From: Elmis aenea
Lineage: Eukaryota; Arthropoda; Insecta; Coleoptera; Elmidae
Reading direction: 5' to 3'
Assembly: GCA_947652605.1 (NCBI GenBank)
Contig: OX393576.1
Coordinates: forward strand, 61,666,966-61,730,965
Length of the DNA stretch: 64,000 bases
Shown one piece after another: positions 32,101 to 38,867 of the stretch. The translations under genes and the position numbers were made by a program. The notes beneath the pieces were generated by a model. It did no database searches. It worked only from the letters and a program-made list of their open reading frames with translations, and had not been told where the DNA came from. Numbering within the stretch: position 1 is the first letter of the stretch; each line of letters opens with the position of its first letter.

Positions 32101-32389
32101 ATTTAGTGTACTGTTCGTATTAGTGGCTGTTTCTGCCGTTGTTTCTGCTCTTGTGGCAGGTTCTTTGTTGTATCGCTATCAACTACAAAAGGAGCATTTA
32201 GCGGAAAGGGCTCAACAAAACGGTACCTTTGCAATGAGTTCCTTTGCAAGCTGGGTAGGTCTAAGATTATTAAAATCGCGGTCCATCCCACCTTCCACAA
32301 CAGAATCCAATGGTACGTCTGATGGGTCTCTTGTTTTAAACTCTTCAATTAGTAGTAAAACAGAAGACGATCATCGCGTTACCGAATGA
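2037..32389 (+). CDS. m: ZP-domain membrane protein, miniature/dusky type (whole gene, 5 coding exons)
   Basis: Predicted coding join is 2037-2114, 29632-30064, 30126-30248, 31098-31657 and 31709-32389: 1875 bases, 624 residues, with every junction in phase and GT-AG. Residues 1-26 are a signal peptide. A GDIWP motif precedes the ZP module (about 56-295), with cysteines in the contexts EVMCGKDHMDVHL, RCVYVPP, RCGTKPD, RCEWF, DCWMEI, SCVASD, GCVLRP and ICRHGCLDHC. An acidic, low-complexity linker follows, then a furin-like KRKKR at 465-469, a membrane span at about 531-553 and a tail of about 70 residues. In Drosophila, Miniature and Dusky are apical ZP proteins needed for wing-cell flattening and cuticle shaping. 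I infer miniature from resemblance of the ZP core as I remember it. A dusky or merged miniature/dusky orthologue is the alternative. The gene is convergent with the dusky-like-type gene. Confidence 0.8.
2326..4085. mobile_element. Non-autonomous DNA transposon with GGTTGG...ATTTAAATCA ends and internal repeats
   Basis: The left end reads ACGGTTGGCCTGATTTAAAT. The right end, read inward, begins AGGGTTGGAAAAAATTAGAT, giving related terminal inverted repeats rich in GATTTAAATCA. Inside are two direct copies of a unit of about 180 bases (around 2600-2780 and 2880-3070; both contain GATAAAAGTTGATGCATGACC) and an inverted relative at about 3720-3935. A younger MITE (3075-3528) is inserted in the middle. 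A related copy occurs at about 44777-45640. No transposase frame is seen. Confidence 0.6.
3075..3528. mobile_element. Harbinger/PIF-like MITE with TAA target duplication
   Basis: A perfect 18-bp terminal inverted repeat, GGGCCGTTATTATAAACG, is seen at both ends. The element is flanked by TAA at 3072-3074 and 3529-3531. A 3-bp TWA duplication with GGGCC-type ends is characteristic of PIF/Harbinger elements. The interior is a second-order foldback with repeated AAATTTACT.GCCAAGTAAAT words near both ends. It is inserted within the 2326-4085 element. Confidence 0.75.
4100..4974. other. Intronic sequence without recognised features
   Basis: AT-rich intronic DNA. I see no exon, repeat or foldback arm here. 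Confidence 0.4.
4975..5545. repeat. Degenerate foldback-type fragments with inward or outward CACCCTGTATA tips
   Basis: CACCCTGTATATTTGG at about 5398 and CATCCTGTATATGG at about 5522 are the tips used by the foldback family in this window. The remaining sequence does not pair convincingly, so these look like old solo ends. Another tip, CACCCTGTATA, lies at about 6223. Confidence 0.4.
5588..5880. repeat. Foldback MITE remnant with a duplicated left arm
   Basis: 5701-5764 pairs with 5815-5879: CCTCCTGTCAAATTTGCG and CTCAGATTTC on the left match an inverted AAATCTGAG and AAATTTGGAGAGG on the right. A second, diverged left arm lies at 5588-5652 (CACCTGTCAAATTTGCGTTT). The short frame on the reverse strand here is a by-product of the palindrome. 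Confidence 0.5.
6936..7020 (+). mobile_element. Solo terminus of a Charlie-like hAT transposon
   Basis: The sequence from 6936, CAGTGTTTCTTAAACTGTGG followed by GTCGCGACCC, is the well-known consensus start of Charlie/hAT elements. No matching right terminus or target duplication is identified; the GGTTC-rich MITE at 7182 may have interrupted it. Confidence 0.55.
7182..7572. mobile_element. MITE built of CCGGTTC repeats
   Basis: The ends read GGACCCGAACCG and CGGTTCGGGTC as terminal inverted repeats. The interior carries many CCGGTTC/GAACCGG words, especially near both ends. The open frame that crosses the left half has no protein-like features and reads through these repeats. It is likely a hAT-type non-autonomous element. 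Confidence 0.6.
7605..7693. repeat. Stem-loop with long complementary arms
   Basis: GTCTTCTTTGGTTA at the left pairs exactly with TAACCAAAGAAGAC at the right, leaving a loop of about 60 bases that contains GACGTTTCGGCC. The GACGTTTCGG word is common in insect interspersed repeats. The hairpin is probably the end of an unidentified element. Confidence 0.5.
7700..8684. other. Intronic sequence without recognised features
   Basis: AT-rich. I see no coding or repeat structure. Confidence 0.4.
8790..10359. mobile_element. Foldback element B with CAGGGTGTCCCA tips
   Basis: The left arm from 8793 (CAGGGTGTCCCACTTATCG, GTAAACGGTAAGAGATAC) is inverted at the right, ending GGGACACCCTGTATA at 10359. 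Further inside, AACACATCAGGTTTTTAATT pairs with its inverse near 10180. Element C interrupts it. A deletion derivative of the same family lies at 21784-21970. Confidence 0.8.
9061..9985. mobile_element. Foldback element C nested in B
   Basis: The tip TATACAGGGTGTCCCAAATT at 9061 is matched by AATTTGGGACACCCTGTATA ending at 9985. Arms of more than 250 bases pair well (for example ACGAGGTCGGTTAAATTAGG against its inverse). A 148-residue open frame inside comes from the palindromic arms and has no family features. Confidence 0.85.
10500..11055. mobile_element. Foldback element E with inward-facing CACCCTGTATA words
   Basis: The arms 10500-10790 and 10800-11055 pair over most of their length (TATTTTAGAAGATAAAA, TATGGCAACCAACCTAG, AAATGTGAAAGGTCATAT with inverses). 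The CACCCTGTATA word lies inside the left arm and its complement inside the right arm, so the usual tip is internal. The family resembles the outer part of the 42030-43572 element. Confidence 0.7.
11058..11678. mobile_element. Foldback element F
   Basis: GGAAGCGCTACACGTG at the left is matched by CACGTGTAGCGCTTCC at the right. AATACAAAAATGCTGTACCA is matched by its inverse. The right tip is CACACCCTGTATA; the left tip is eroded. It sits directly beside E inside D. Confidence 0.75.
11918..13777. other. Intronic sequence without recognised features
   Basis: AT-rich intronic DNA with no recognisable exon or inverted repeat. A local direct repeat (TTAGGATAGA) is seen near 13463-13490. Confidence 0.4.
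13778..13921. repeat. Solo arm of the 34679-35300 foldback family
   Basis: The sequence from GTACAAGGTGGTCCAAATTC through AGTCAAGATA to TTCCGGTTTTTGAGTTATTA matches the arms of the complete element at 34679-35300. The other arm is missing here, and the next element begins where the match stops. Confidence 0.6.
13924..14860. mobile_element. MITE with GAGTAAAGTGCCCTAATAT ends and TA duplication
   Basis: The terminal inverted repeats GAGTAAAGTGCCCTAATAT (13926) and its inverse (ending 14858) are flanked by TA on both sides, as in Tc1/mariner-pogo elements. The interior repeats TATTCCATATTA/TAATATGGAA words. No transposase is seen. Confidence 0.65.
15271..15582 (+). repeat. Dispersed repeat, copy B (truncated)
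   Basis: Same sequence and orientation as copy A from TTTTTCTACGATCACATAAT onward, with both GCATGCAG-ending monomers. The first about 90 bases present in copies A and C are absent. Confidence 0.7.
15929..16603. mobile_element. Foldback element with a second foldback at its apex
   Basis: TATACAGGGTGTAGACTCGG at 15929 pairs with its inverse ending at 16603, and the arms match almost base for base for more than 200 bases. At the apex, 16143-16390 is another inverted repeat (AGTGCCTTGGAATTATGG and GTCACTTTGACG against inverses). The open frame inside is an artefact of these arms. Confidence 0.85.
16675..17244 (+). repeat. Interspersed repeat, first of two direct copies
   Basis: About 560 bases shared with 17884-18497 in the same orientation, including ACGAGTTTTAGTGGTC, GCATCACAATGAAAATCAAA, ACGTCAACTTCCG, CATTAAACAGATCAGATG and a right tip CACCCTGTATA. 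An internal GGACACCTTGTA word suggests a chimera of two foldback-type ends. Confidence 0.7.
17884..18497 (+). repeat. Interspersed repeat, second direct copy
   Basis: Matches 16675-17244 along its length. The left tip is TACAGAGTGATTGAAATTCG and the right tip CCCACCCTGTATA. An internal GGATACCCTGTACG word lies at the same place as in the first copy. The reverse-strand short frame near the right end is not supported. Confidence 0.7.
18722..19300. promoter_or_regulatory. GC-richer island in the intron, possible enhancer or unrecognised exon
   Basis: Within AT-rich intron, 18722-18920 and especially 19010-19140 are much richer in G and C (GGGCGCGCATATCGACAAAG, AACCCGCCGGCTACCGCGCC). Frames are open on both strands over part of it, but I recognise no protein. 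It could be a conserved regulatory block, a transcribed exon or a fragment of foreign or mobile origin. Confidence 0.3.
19361..19611. mobile_element. Short hAT-like element with CAGGGCCG/CAGGGCTG ends
   Basis: The left end CAGGGCCGTACTTTTTACC and the right end (read inward) CAGGGCTGTCGAGAGGGTGG resemble hAT termini. The flanking 8-mers do not match, so the boundaries are uncertain. Confidence 0.4.
19650..20137. mobile_element. Tigger/pogo-like MITE
   Basis: The left end ACAGTGAAACCTTGGTATTT and the right end, read inward, ACTGTGAAACCTTTACGCTC form a related inverted repeat like those of pogo/Tigger elements. No intact transposase is present. Confidence 0.5.
20345..20945 (+). mobile_element. 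3' fragment of a non-LTR retrotransposon (family shared with 61517)
   Basis: Translating across frameshifts and stops gives the C-terminal region of an endonuclease/reverse-transcriptase polyprotein: an RNETHREQLK-like stretch, a LLGHIYRMKEER-type segment and KNKRGRPRKTWQDEV. The fragment ends at GACTAAATAAAAATAA. It matches 61517-62035 along its length. The copy is dead: several stops are visible. Confidence 0.7.
21784..21970. mobile_element. Deletion derivative of foldback family B
   Basis: TACAGGGTGCCCCAATTATC, GTAAACGGTAAGAGATACAG and GAGCAACTGTTCTATGGAAA match the left arm of element B. A short inverted right arm ends GGGACACCCTGCATA. Nearly the whole interior is gone. Confidence 0.75.
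21978..22501 (+). mobile_element. Non-autonomous Helitron-like element
   Basis: The 5' end TCTATATATATATATAAAAG is typical of insect Helitrons. The 3' end has the usual terminal hairpin, GCCCGTGCAACGCCGGGT at 22473-22490, followed by a CTTG end instead of CTRR. A (GTTT)n run near the start and a GGGATTCGAT segment are also common in these elements. No Rep/helicase frame is seen. Confidence 0.7.
22502..23397. other. Intronic sequence without recognised features
   Basis: AT-rich. I see no exon or repeat end. Confidence 0.4.
24550..25401 (+). pseudogene. hAT transposase, C-terminal part (broken)
   Basis: Two frames, 24613-24888 and 25138-25401, separated by stops. The first includes LSRVNVVNKMLQGVKQYL and IKKQFIYESADETP, a region typical of ZMYM1-like/TTF-type hAT proteins. 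The second carries the C-terminal dimerisation motif LPVTVAFTERSFSKLQKIKN followed by YLRSSMSQDRL. The usual domain between them is shortened and frameshifted. Confidence 0.75.
25440..26040 (-). pseudogene. hAT transposase, N-terminal part in reverse orientation (broken)
   Basis: Read on the reverse strand, 26008-25799 gives a KHPCQPTIGDVTYWPFKPN-like TTF/ZMYM N-terminal region. After frameshifts it continues with WNERLDDWKHTLQRAKEHEN and then 25635-25453 with KQVLEKIIDVKLMGKRGIAF and RAHRN. This is the portion that should precede the + strand C-terminal piece, so the two halves face each other and the element has an internal inversion. Confidence 0.7.
26355..27574. repeat. Tandem array of a 196-bp unit, about 6.2 copies
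   Basis: The word GCCGTGGATGATAT recurs at 26371, 26567, 26763, 26959, 27155, 27351 and 27548, a period of 196 (197 for the last). Each unit contains ACATCGTT.GATGCGCCAGTC, GCTAATAACGG and CTCGGCATATTGCCGGACC. Units differ by only a few substitutions. It is an internal minisatellite of the hAT element. Confidence 0.95.
27575..28733. other. Right-hand interior of the hAT element
   Basis: Mostly AT-rich, with no transposase frame. The last about 150 bases become GC-rich (GGGCGCCGACTACCC) toward the terminal repeat, as the corresponding left end does. Confidence 0.5.
29632..30064 (+). CDS. m: miniature-type gene, coding exon 2 (N-terminal half of the ZP domain)
   Basis: The acceptor ttttttctcag ends at 29631; the donor gtaaat is at 30065. 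It enters in phase 0 and leaves after one base of a Gly codon. It encodes residues 27-170 plus one base, including GDIWP, EVMCGKDHMDVHL, FYENTVVVQYDKDLLEVWD and the RCEW cysteine. Confidence 0.9.
30126..30248 (+). CDS. m: miniature-type gene, coding exon 3
   Basis: Follows a 61-base intron ending ttttcag at 30125. It encodes residues 171-211 (DNVDCWMEIQHGKGPWAPPV and following) and ends after one base of a Gly codon at donor gtaaat. The frame is too short to stand out as an open frame, but it aligns directly with the DNVGCWMQIQVGKGPWASEV segment of the neighbouring paralogue. Confidence 0.88.
30249..31097 (+). other. Intron 3 of the miniature-type gene
   Basis: 849 bases of AT-rich intron ending tttgttacaaag. 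The reverse-strand short frame within it is not supported. No repeat is seen. Confidence 0.6.
31098..31657 (+). CDS. m: miniature-type gene, coding exon 4 (C-terminal half of ZP and acidic linker)
   Basis: Starts with the two bases that complete the Gly codon, then EFDMRVKSC. It encodes GCVLRPKMISRF, AFFHAFKFPDALSVHIKCKV and the terminal ICRHGCLDHC cysteines, then an acidic linker containing DDYEDIVQEGEEG. It ends in phase 0 at donor gtgaga (31658). Confidence 0.9.
31709..32389 (+). CDS. m: miniature-type gene, last coding exon (furin site, membrane span, tail)
   Basis: Follows a 51-base intron ending tatttcag at 31708. It encodes a KRKKR cleavage site, a conserved juxtamembrane VVYGICMPVPGF, a hydrophobic span (VLFVLVAVSAVVSALVAGS) and a cytoplasmic tail. 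The stop TGA is at 32387-32389. The position of the span after a dibasic site matches membrane-bound ZP proteins that can be shed. Confidence 0.9.
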   Translation, partial: EPLLMPHEKFPYGPRQFKDERLVPAPRSMSDDEPAKYTEDKAIENNENHDKSKLDVSNESPFVEKVKRKKRSMVVSDRKVRSADVGVSSLYEVISEADLAFSPDTRAEAVTVFQGRIREEVVYGICMPVPGFSVLFVLVAVSAVVSALVAGSLLYRYQLQKEHLAERAQQNGTFAMSSFASWVGLRLLKSRSIPPSTTESNGTSDGSLVLNSSISSKTEDDHRVTE

Positions 32390-32900
32390 CAGTTAAGTTG
32401 TATAAGAAATTCTGTTCCGACTTATAAATAGTGGTGCTCAAAAAACTTCTCTTTTAGCACTATATAGTGTTCACGATGACATCTGATGGTGCTCAAGTAC
32501 TATTAAACTAAATTAAGTGTTAAATTTAGGACAAAAAGGGCGCATTTGCAATATATAATAATAGAAGTTCCCCATAGTCAAGTGTGATACGCATATGTAG
32601 GCGAGCGTATGTTGTATTTGTATATAGTAGATAACGTACATCAGTTTAAGTTGTAGTTGTACTTTGTTATTATTAATTAATTATTACAATATCAGGCAGT
32701 GTGTTCTGCAATTTACACATAGGTATCAAGGTTTAAAACACTATAACAATACTTTAACTGAAAAAAATTTATCAATAAAATAAAAATTGTGCAGAAACCG
32801 AAAAACCTAAGCTACAAAATAACTTCACTAAATTAATTTACAGCACATTAAAAATGTTTATAGGGTGGGTATGTAGTTAACAATAAATAAAAAACTTATT
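32390..32900 (+). other. 3' UTR of the miniature-type gene
   Basis: Possible poly(A) signals AATAAA lie at 32774-32779 and 32882-32887, 385-500 bases after the stop. The true end cannot be told from sequence alone. Confidence 0.45.
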
Positions 32901-34678
32901 TTTCATTGTTTTTATCATGTAACAAGTAAATTTTAGTTTATTTTTATTTGAAAATATATTTATTGCTTTTATAACCGTTTTTTGCTTTCATAAAACTGAA
33001 CTGCACATTACAAGTTTTCCTAAACAGTCAAAGTATGATCAGGTGTGGATTTAATTATAGTTTAAAGGGTTCGTGAGCACAAAATTATATTAAAAACATG
33101 AAGAAAAATTTCACATTTAAAAAAATAGACCTATTGGTAGTCTTGCCACTGGATACAGTAACGCTAAACACTAATATTTTGTGATTTATCTGATTATTTT
33201 TCTATTTTAACTAAATAACCATCTGAATTTAATTAATTATCAAATCGCCAAAGTTTTATTATGCATTTTTCGATGTTCAACATCAAAGTATACAATACTT
33301 TCACGCTTTCACGTAAAAGATAAAGATAACCAGTCATAAAATACCTGCAATTTGCGGTTTTTAAGACGTTTTATGGTGGTTTTTAAAGAATTTAGTCTGT
33401 TTTTAATAGCTTTCCGCTTAGTTTGTGTTGGCTAGCCCTGCCCTAAAGTAATTGTTCAACCCACTGCGTTCCAGGTAGGTTTATTTCTGCCAGATTTGGG
33501 CGTACTAGTAAGTAATAAGCTGTTGCTGTTTAAAATACAAAAGGCATATAGCTATGAAATCTTTGAGAAAATAAGAAACTTTTTAGTTTTTTATAATTAT
33601 AAGCTAAAAAATAATGTCCATTTGTAAAACTTACCTTTTTCATCATGAATTAAATTAATTTGGTTAATTAAAAATTCTGTATCACACAAATTATAAGTAA
33701 AATTCTATACTGTCATAATTAGGTAGGTATGTGCATGAATTTCTTCATCAATAAAATTTTAGTTGAAAGTTTAAAGTTTTATACAATTTTGGAGCTGTGG
33801 CAATTGTAAAAATGCTTTACAGATATTCTGAACATTAAATTAGGAAAAATGCGTTTACAGACTGTCTTCGACAAGTTGAATTATTTTTGTGTGCAGAATT
33901 TTGTATGGAATTTTACGTTCTGAACAGTTTTTAAGAATTATTTATTCTGGTTTCTTTAATTTCCATTTAAACAAAATTACGGAAAATTATATTTTTGTTG
34001 GTTATTCTGATTTTTGTTCAGAATAAATTCCCTTTTAAAATGACTTAAGTACTTTGTTAGCACATGTAGGTTAGTTTTACTTTTAAAATTGTCATTTTTT
34101 CGGATGCTGTAAATAATGTCGAACTTATATCTCCTGCTTTTATGTTATAACTTGTTCAACACATAAACTAAATAAGTTTAATTTTTAATTTTTAAGTAGA
34201 TATTAATCATTTGAAACTAATTTGTAAGATTTTTGTTGTTGCGTTCGATACCTTTAAACAATTTGTAAAGTACTGAGTTTTATTATAAATAAATGCACGT
34301 TTGTATTTTTTTGCTCAACATTAATGAATTTTATGTACTTAGCGAATTTACTTAAACGTTAAATATATATTAACAATAAGATAAATGTACGCAAAAGCGA
34401 CTAATTTTTTATTGACTTTATACTAAAAATTGTTTAACTGGCGTGCGAGTGGTTGTGATGTTTGCTGTATGTTTGTGTGTGTGTGGCTTTTTTGTTTTCT
34501 TTGCATCAAAAAATCAAAGTCGCTGAATAAAGATTAAGGTATATTTGTTATTTAATACTTTTAATTGTTCTTATGAGGCTATGTATATACGAATTTAATA
34601 TGTTACTTTTTCTTAAATTATATGAAAGTTGAGATAATCCTTGATCAACTTGTTAAAGTTGTTTTTACAGGAACTTTG
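32901..34678. other. Intergenic sequence without recognised features
   Basis: AT-rich. A short (TG)n run is seen near 34465-34485. No coding frame or repeat boundary is apparent. Confidence 0.4.
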
Positions 34679-35300
34679 TACAGGGTGGTCCAAATTCGAT
34701 GGGATTACATGGGTATCTCGCTTAATAGTCAAGATAGAGAAACGGTTTAATTTACAAAAATGAGCAGTTTTATGAGAAAAACTCAGATCGGTTCTTAAAT
34801 CTATTACATCATTTCCGGTTTTTCTTGTTTTTTTATTTTCACAGCCTACTTTTTGTTTCTCATCTTTAAAAAAAATAAAAACCCTTTGTAACTTACGTAT
34901 TAGTGCAAATTAATACATAAACTCTTATATATTTGGAAACGGAAAAAAATAAGAAACTTAAATAGGTCATAGCCAACTATAACTTCCATTTAAAAAAAGG
35001 TGAGTTTGTCATAACTTTTTTAACGGCGAGAGTAAAAAAATAGTTTTTAGTACTATCCAAATCTACATAAAAATAATCTTCATAAACTTTTTCGATATTT
35101 AAAACAATATGATATGAAGCATTATAAATATAACAAAAAAACAGTTTTTCTTTGATAACTCAAAAACCGGAAATGATAGAATATTAACGGTTCTGAGTTT
35201 GTTCTAAAAAACTGCACATTTTTGGTAATTTAACAGTTTCTCTATCTTGACTATTAAGCGAGATACCCATGTGATCCCATCGAATTTGGACCACCCTCTA
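34679..35300. mobile_element. Complete foldback element with CAGGGTGGTCCA tips
   Basis: TACAGGGTGGTCCAAATTCG at the left and its inverse ending ACCACCCTCTA at the right. The arms share TTAATAGTCAAGATAGAGAA and CATTTCCGGTTTT with inverses. A solo arm of the same family is at 13778-13921. Confidence 0.85.
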
Positions 35301-37163
35301 CGCTATTTATAATTTTTATAAATGGCGTAGTATAAAAGTTTTTGTTTATGATCATAATTATATTATTAGAAAGTTTTGTTATTTGTAAATTTTAGGGCTG
35401 CATTCTATTTTTTTTTCAGTTATGAATTAAATGTAGCTACGTCGGTTTAGCCATGTTCTTCACGGACTTTTATATGCATTTATGTAATTTATTCATAATG
35501 TAATTAAAAAAAGTTGTATATCATAGTTTACATGACATAATTGATGTATTTACAAAGACATATTTCTATTCTTTAATTAAATATATTATTAATATGGCCA
35601 GCCATTAAAAACGTGTGTCATTATTTTTTGAGTGTATATAAACTAAAACGCAAAAAATCCAAAACAAAAGTACGAAGTCAAAACTACTGCATTTGAATTT
35701 TTTTAAATTATTACCTCAAATAACAATTTTTTTCGAAAATGCTAATTAAAATTTTCACGAAATGTACTAGGGAAGGAAATTTACAATTAAAATTTAATTT
35801 TTTGTATTTGTACTCCAAAAAATGCCACTTTGTTGTATATTTAAAAACATACTTTTTGTGTCCAGATGTTTCTTGAAAACGATTAGGAAGGTTTTAAAAT
35901 GTTGGTTTGCAAAATAACAAGTATTGATAATTTTGAGCTTTAAATGTATCATAATTAAAGTGTTTTGCCAATAACTTTTGGAATTCTAGAATTTCGCTTC
36001 TATAAAAAACGTTAAAACATCAAATCAAACCATTTTATTAATGGTTTATCACCCAATTAAATATATTTGTGGTTATAAATAAAGCTTTGTTTGCCTTACC
36101 TAGAATTTGAATTGGGCGATTAAATATGCATTAACAAAACAACTTTTGAATCGAATATGTACATGTGTCAATTACAAAGCAAAAAATCAGTAGACAATTG
36201 TTTTTGGTAAGCACAAGAGGTCGTGTGTTACATATTTTTAATTTGAGGTTAAGCCTTGCATTTCATTCCTATTCTGTGTAATTATCTTAAAGAAGTAATA
36301 TGGATTAAAGAATGGTAATTTCCTAATAAAAAGCTAATAACAAACTAATTTATTTCTTTATACACTAAAGTCGTAAATGAGTTTTATGAACAATCGGCAA
36401 AATCAATTAATATAAAAATTATTAAACGTACTGACATTTCACAAAATTATAATTATAAATTATAATTCATGTTTAATTAAATACAGGTACATAATAGTTG
36501 AGTAATTAAATGAAATTTACCGGTAATTTAATTAAATTAGTGTGGATATGTAACGCTACTTAAATTAAATTTATCAACTAAAAATAAATAAATAAATAAA
36601 TAATAAATTATTACTAACAATTTCAAAACAGCTCCTAGAATTTTTAATTTCTAAGAAAACTTTCGATGCCCTAACCAACCAAGACCAATTCCAAATGCCG
36701 GTAGACTGATAATTTTTAAAGCTAATCCATAATTAATTATATTTACATATCACTCCTTAATAATATAAGAGCTACAAACTTGACATAATATAAACGCTTG
36801 TACATTAAAACTCAGCAGCATTGTTCAACTAGAAATCAACTTTCTTAATATTACTGAGTTCTTTATGAGTTTCAAAATGATTTCAAAATGAATTTATTTG
36901 TGCAAGGAAAACTTGCTAGTTTTTCGGAAGTCTGCTAAGATTTTTTGACCAACATAATTTTTTGTCAGGTAACAATATGTTATTTGTGATAATTTTACAA
37001 AATTTGTAATTGGGTACGATATGTGATCACAAGCGTAAATAAGTTTAAAAGCGCTATCAAATCGTATAGAAACAAGTTTATAGGATTTATAGCGCTTTTA
37101 ATAAATGATGACCACACATGTAGCCTTTATTTCAGCGAAAAAAATACAAATTTCGTCCACTAA
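35301..37163. other. Intergenic sequence between the two convergent genes
   Basis: AT-rich, with an (AAAT)n microsatellite near 36581-36604. The reverse-strand AATAAA complement at 37126-37131 lies only about 33 bases after the dusky-like-type stop; other candidates lie further left. Confidence 0.4.
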
Positions 37164-38867
37164 TTACGAGTAAAAACAACTTTTAGAAGTCTTTTTGTCT
37201 TTTAACGATGGATTGGTATAACTACTATTCACCATTTTGTCCGCTACTGAAAAAGGTCTTAACTTCACACAGAGGAAAGCGGACAAAAGGCACGAGGTTA
37301 CTAAAATTGCTAGCAAAACAACTAGAGTTGCGGCGAATCCTGGTGTAGTCATACAAATCATACCAGGGTTGGTAAGTTCTTCTTTTGCTGGGAAGACCAT
37401 GGTAGGAGCAGCTGGGGCGGTGTTATTCTCGTCAATTGAAAATGTTAAATCGCCGGTAGAGACGACGCGAATTACTCTATTTACTCCCACTTCCTTCTCA
37501 GGATCTGATCCTTCGTTGACCGCTCTCTTTATCCTGCGTTCATCCCTAGGTCTTCCAGAGTGCAAGAATACGTCTAAAGGTAGTGGCGGAGAAGGTGGAG
37601 GTGCATAAACATTTTCAGGTACACTGTGCTGTATATCAAGAATTCCATTACCCAGCCCATGGAGAAGTGGATCTGAACATTGTTCAGGACATTGGTACCT
37701 GCAGATTTGTATAGTACACTGGAAGTGAACTTCCATTGAATCTGGGAACTTGAAAGCTTGGAAATGCGCGTAGGATAATACAGAAGCACTCGCTCCAAAG
37801 TTTTTAATTTTGGTAAACCTAGACATGAGTTTTGGTCGTGTAACGCATCCCTTTTGATCGACTAATTGAATCGGAGCGCGTTTACCATCGTGAGCCATAC
37901 AATTCCTCACCAGCATATCGAATTTGGAATCGTCATCTTTAATGGCAAGTACCATGGTCATAGTCTGTCCTATTTTGACTAACCCTGAAACTTCTGAAGC
38001 CCAAGGTCCTTTACCAACTTGAATTTGCATCCAGCAACCAACGTTGTCGCCTGCAAAGTCCGTTCGAACAACGTCGAGCATATCCACAGGGAACGGCCTG
38101 AAAGTTACAGATTTTTCGTATTGATCATGCCACGTGCAGCGAAGTTTTCGAGCTTGATCCCAAACTTCTTGTACTTGAGGATCGTACTGGATGACGATGA
38201 TGTTTTCAAAGTATGTGCCCGAACCTGATTCCGCACCGTATCCGTATAAACCATTCTCGGTGTTACCGGATGTTCCGCAAGCGTGAATACCTATTTCGAA
38301 GTGAGCAGATGTTCGTCCAAGACCCGCCGGCAAATGCACACAGTGCACGTTGCTGTAATGGCCTTTGCTGAAGACTATTCCATAAAATGGTTTATCGAAA
38401 CCAACGTAGACTTTCATCAAATTCTTTTCGCATTTCACGTCTAGTGATATGATCTTAGGCATTTCCGGTACAGGAGCCGGCCAAATGTCGCCACCTGTAC
38501 CATATTTATCCATCGCTTGTTTAGAAGGAAGAGGCGGTGGAGGTCCGTTGTAAGAATTGTGGTCGAAAACTGGTTGTTTACCATGAGATTGTAATCCAAA
38601 AGGTTTTCCGCCAGGATGAGGTGGTGTTAGACCTATGTGGCCGGAATTTACGCGATTAGGGAAGTTTCCGGGGTTGCGTTGACTTGGGTTGTACTGAATT
38701 TTCTTCGATGGTGAAGTCTCTTGATCCGAAATGGATTCAAGCGCCAGTTGGTCGGGTTTGGGTTCTGAGTCTCCCCTATCTTGAGCAATTTCATGTTCGT
38801 TTAAGTCTTCTTTACTTGCTATAGCTTCTACGACGTCCACCTCTTCAGCAGTTACCAAAATAGCCAG
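37164..38867 (-). CDS. dyl: dusky-like-type gene, main coding exon
   Basis: The acceptor tgttacag ends just before 38867 and the exon continues in phase 0 to the TAA at 37164-37166. It supplies residues 16-582. The long antisense frames over it are shadows of its codon usage. The exon has no internal introns, whereas the paralogue's ZP region is split by two. Confidence 0.92.
   Translation of the reverse strand: MAILVTAEEVDVVEAIASKEDLNEHEIAQDRGDSEPKPDQLALESISDQETSPSKKIQYNPSQRNPGNFPNRVNSGHIGLTPPHPGGKPFGLQSHGKQPVFDHNSYNGPPPPLPSKQAMDKYGTGGDIWPAPVPEMPKIISLDVKCEKNLMKVYVGFDKPFYGIVFSKGHYSNVHCVHLPAGLGRTSAHFEIGIHACGTSGNTENGLYGYGAESGSGTYFENIIVIQYDPQVQEVWDQARKLRCTWHDQYEKSVTFRPFPVDMLDVVRTDFAGDNVGCWMQIQVGKGPWASEVSGLVKIGQTMTMVLAIKDDDSKFDMLVRNCMAHDGKRAPIQLVDQKGCVTRPKLMSRFTKIKNFGASASVLSYAHFQAFKFPDSMEVHFQCTIQICRYQCPEQCSDPLLHGLGNGILDIQHSVPENVYAPPPSPPLPLDVFLHSGRPRDERRIKRAVNEGSDPEKEVGVNRVIRVVSTGDLTFSIDENNTAPAAPTMVFPAKEELTNPGMICMTTPGFAATLVVLLAILVTSCLLSAFLCVKLRPFSVADKMVNSSYTNPSLKDKKTSKSCFYS

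Noticed and set aside
31090..32348. Several antisense and out-of-frame frames over the miniature-type exons
   Set aside because: They are shadows of the real exons, which are supported by splice phase and ZP homology.
37237..37608. 123-residue + strand frame
   Set aside because: It is antisense to the well-supported dusky-like main exon, a codon-usage shadow.
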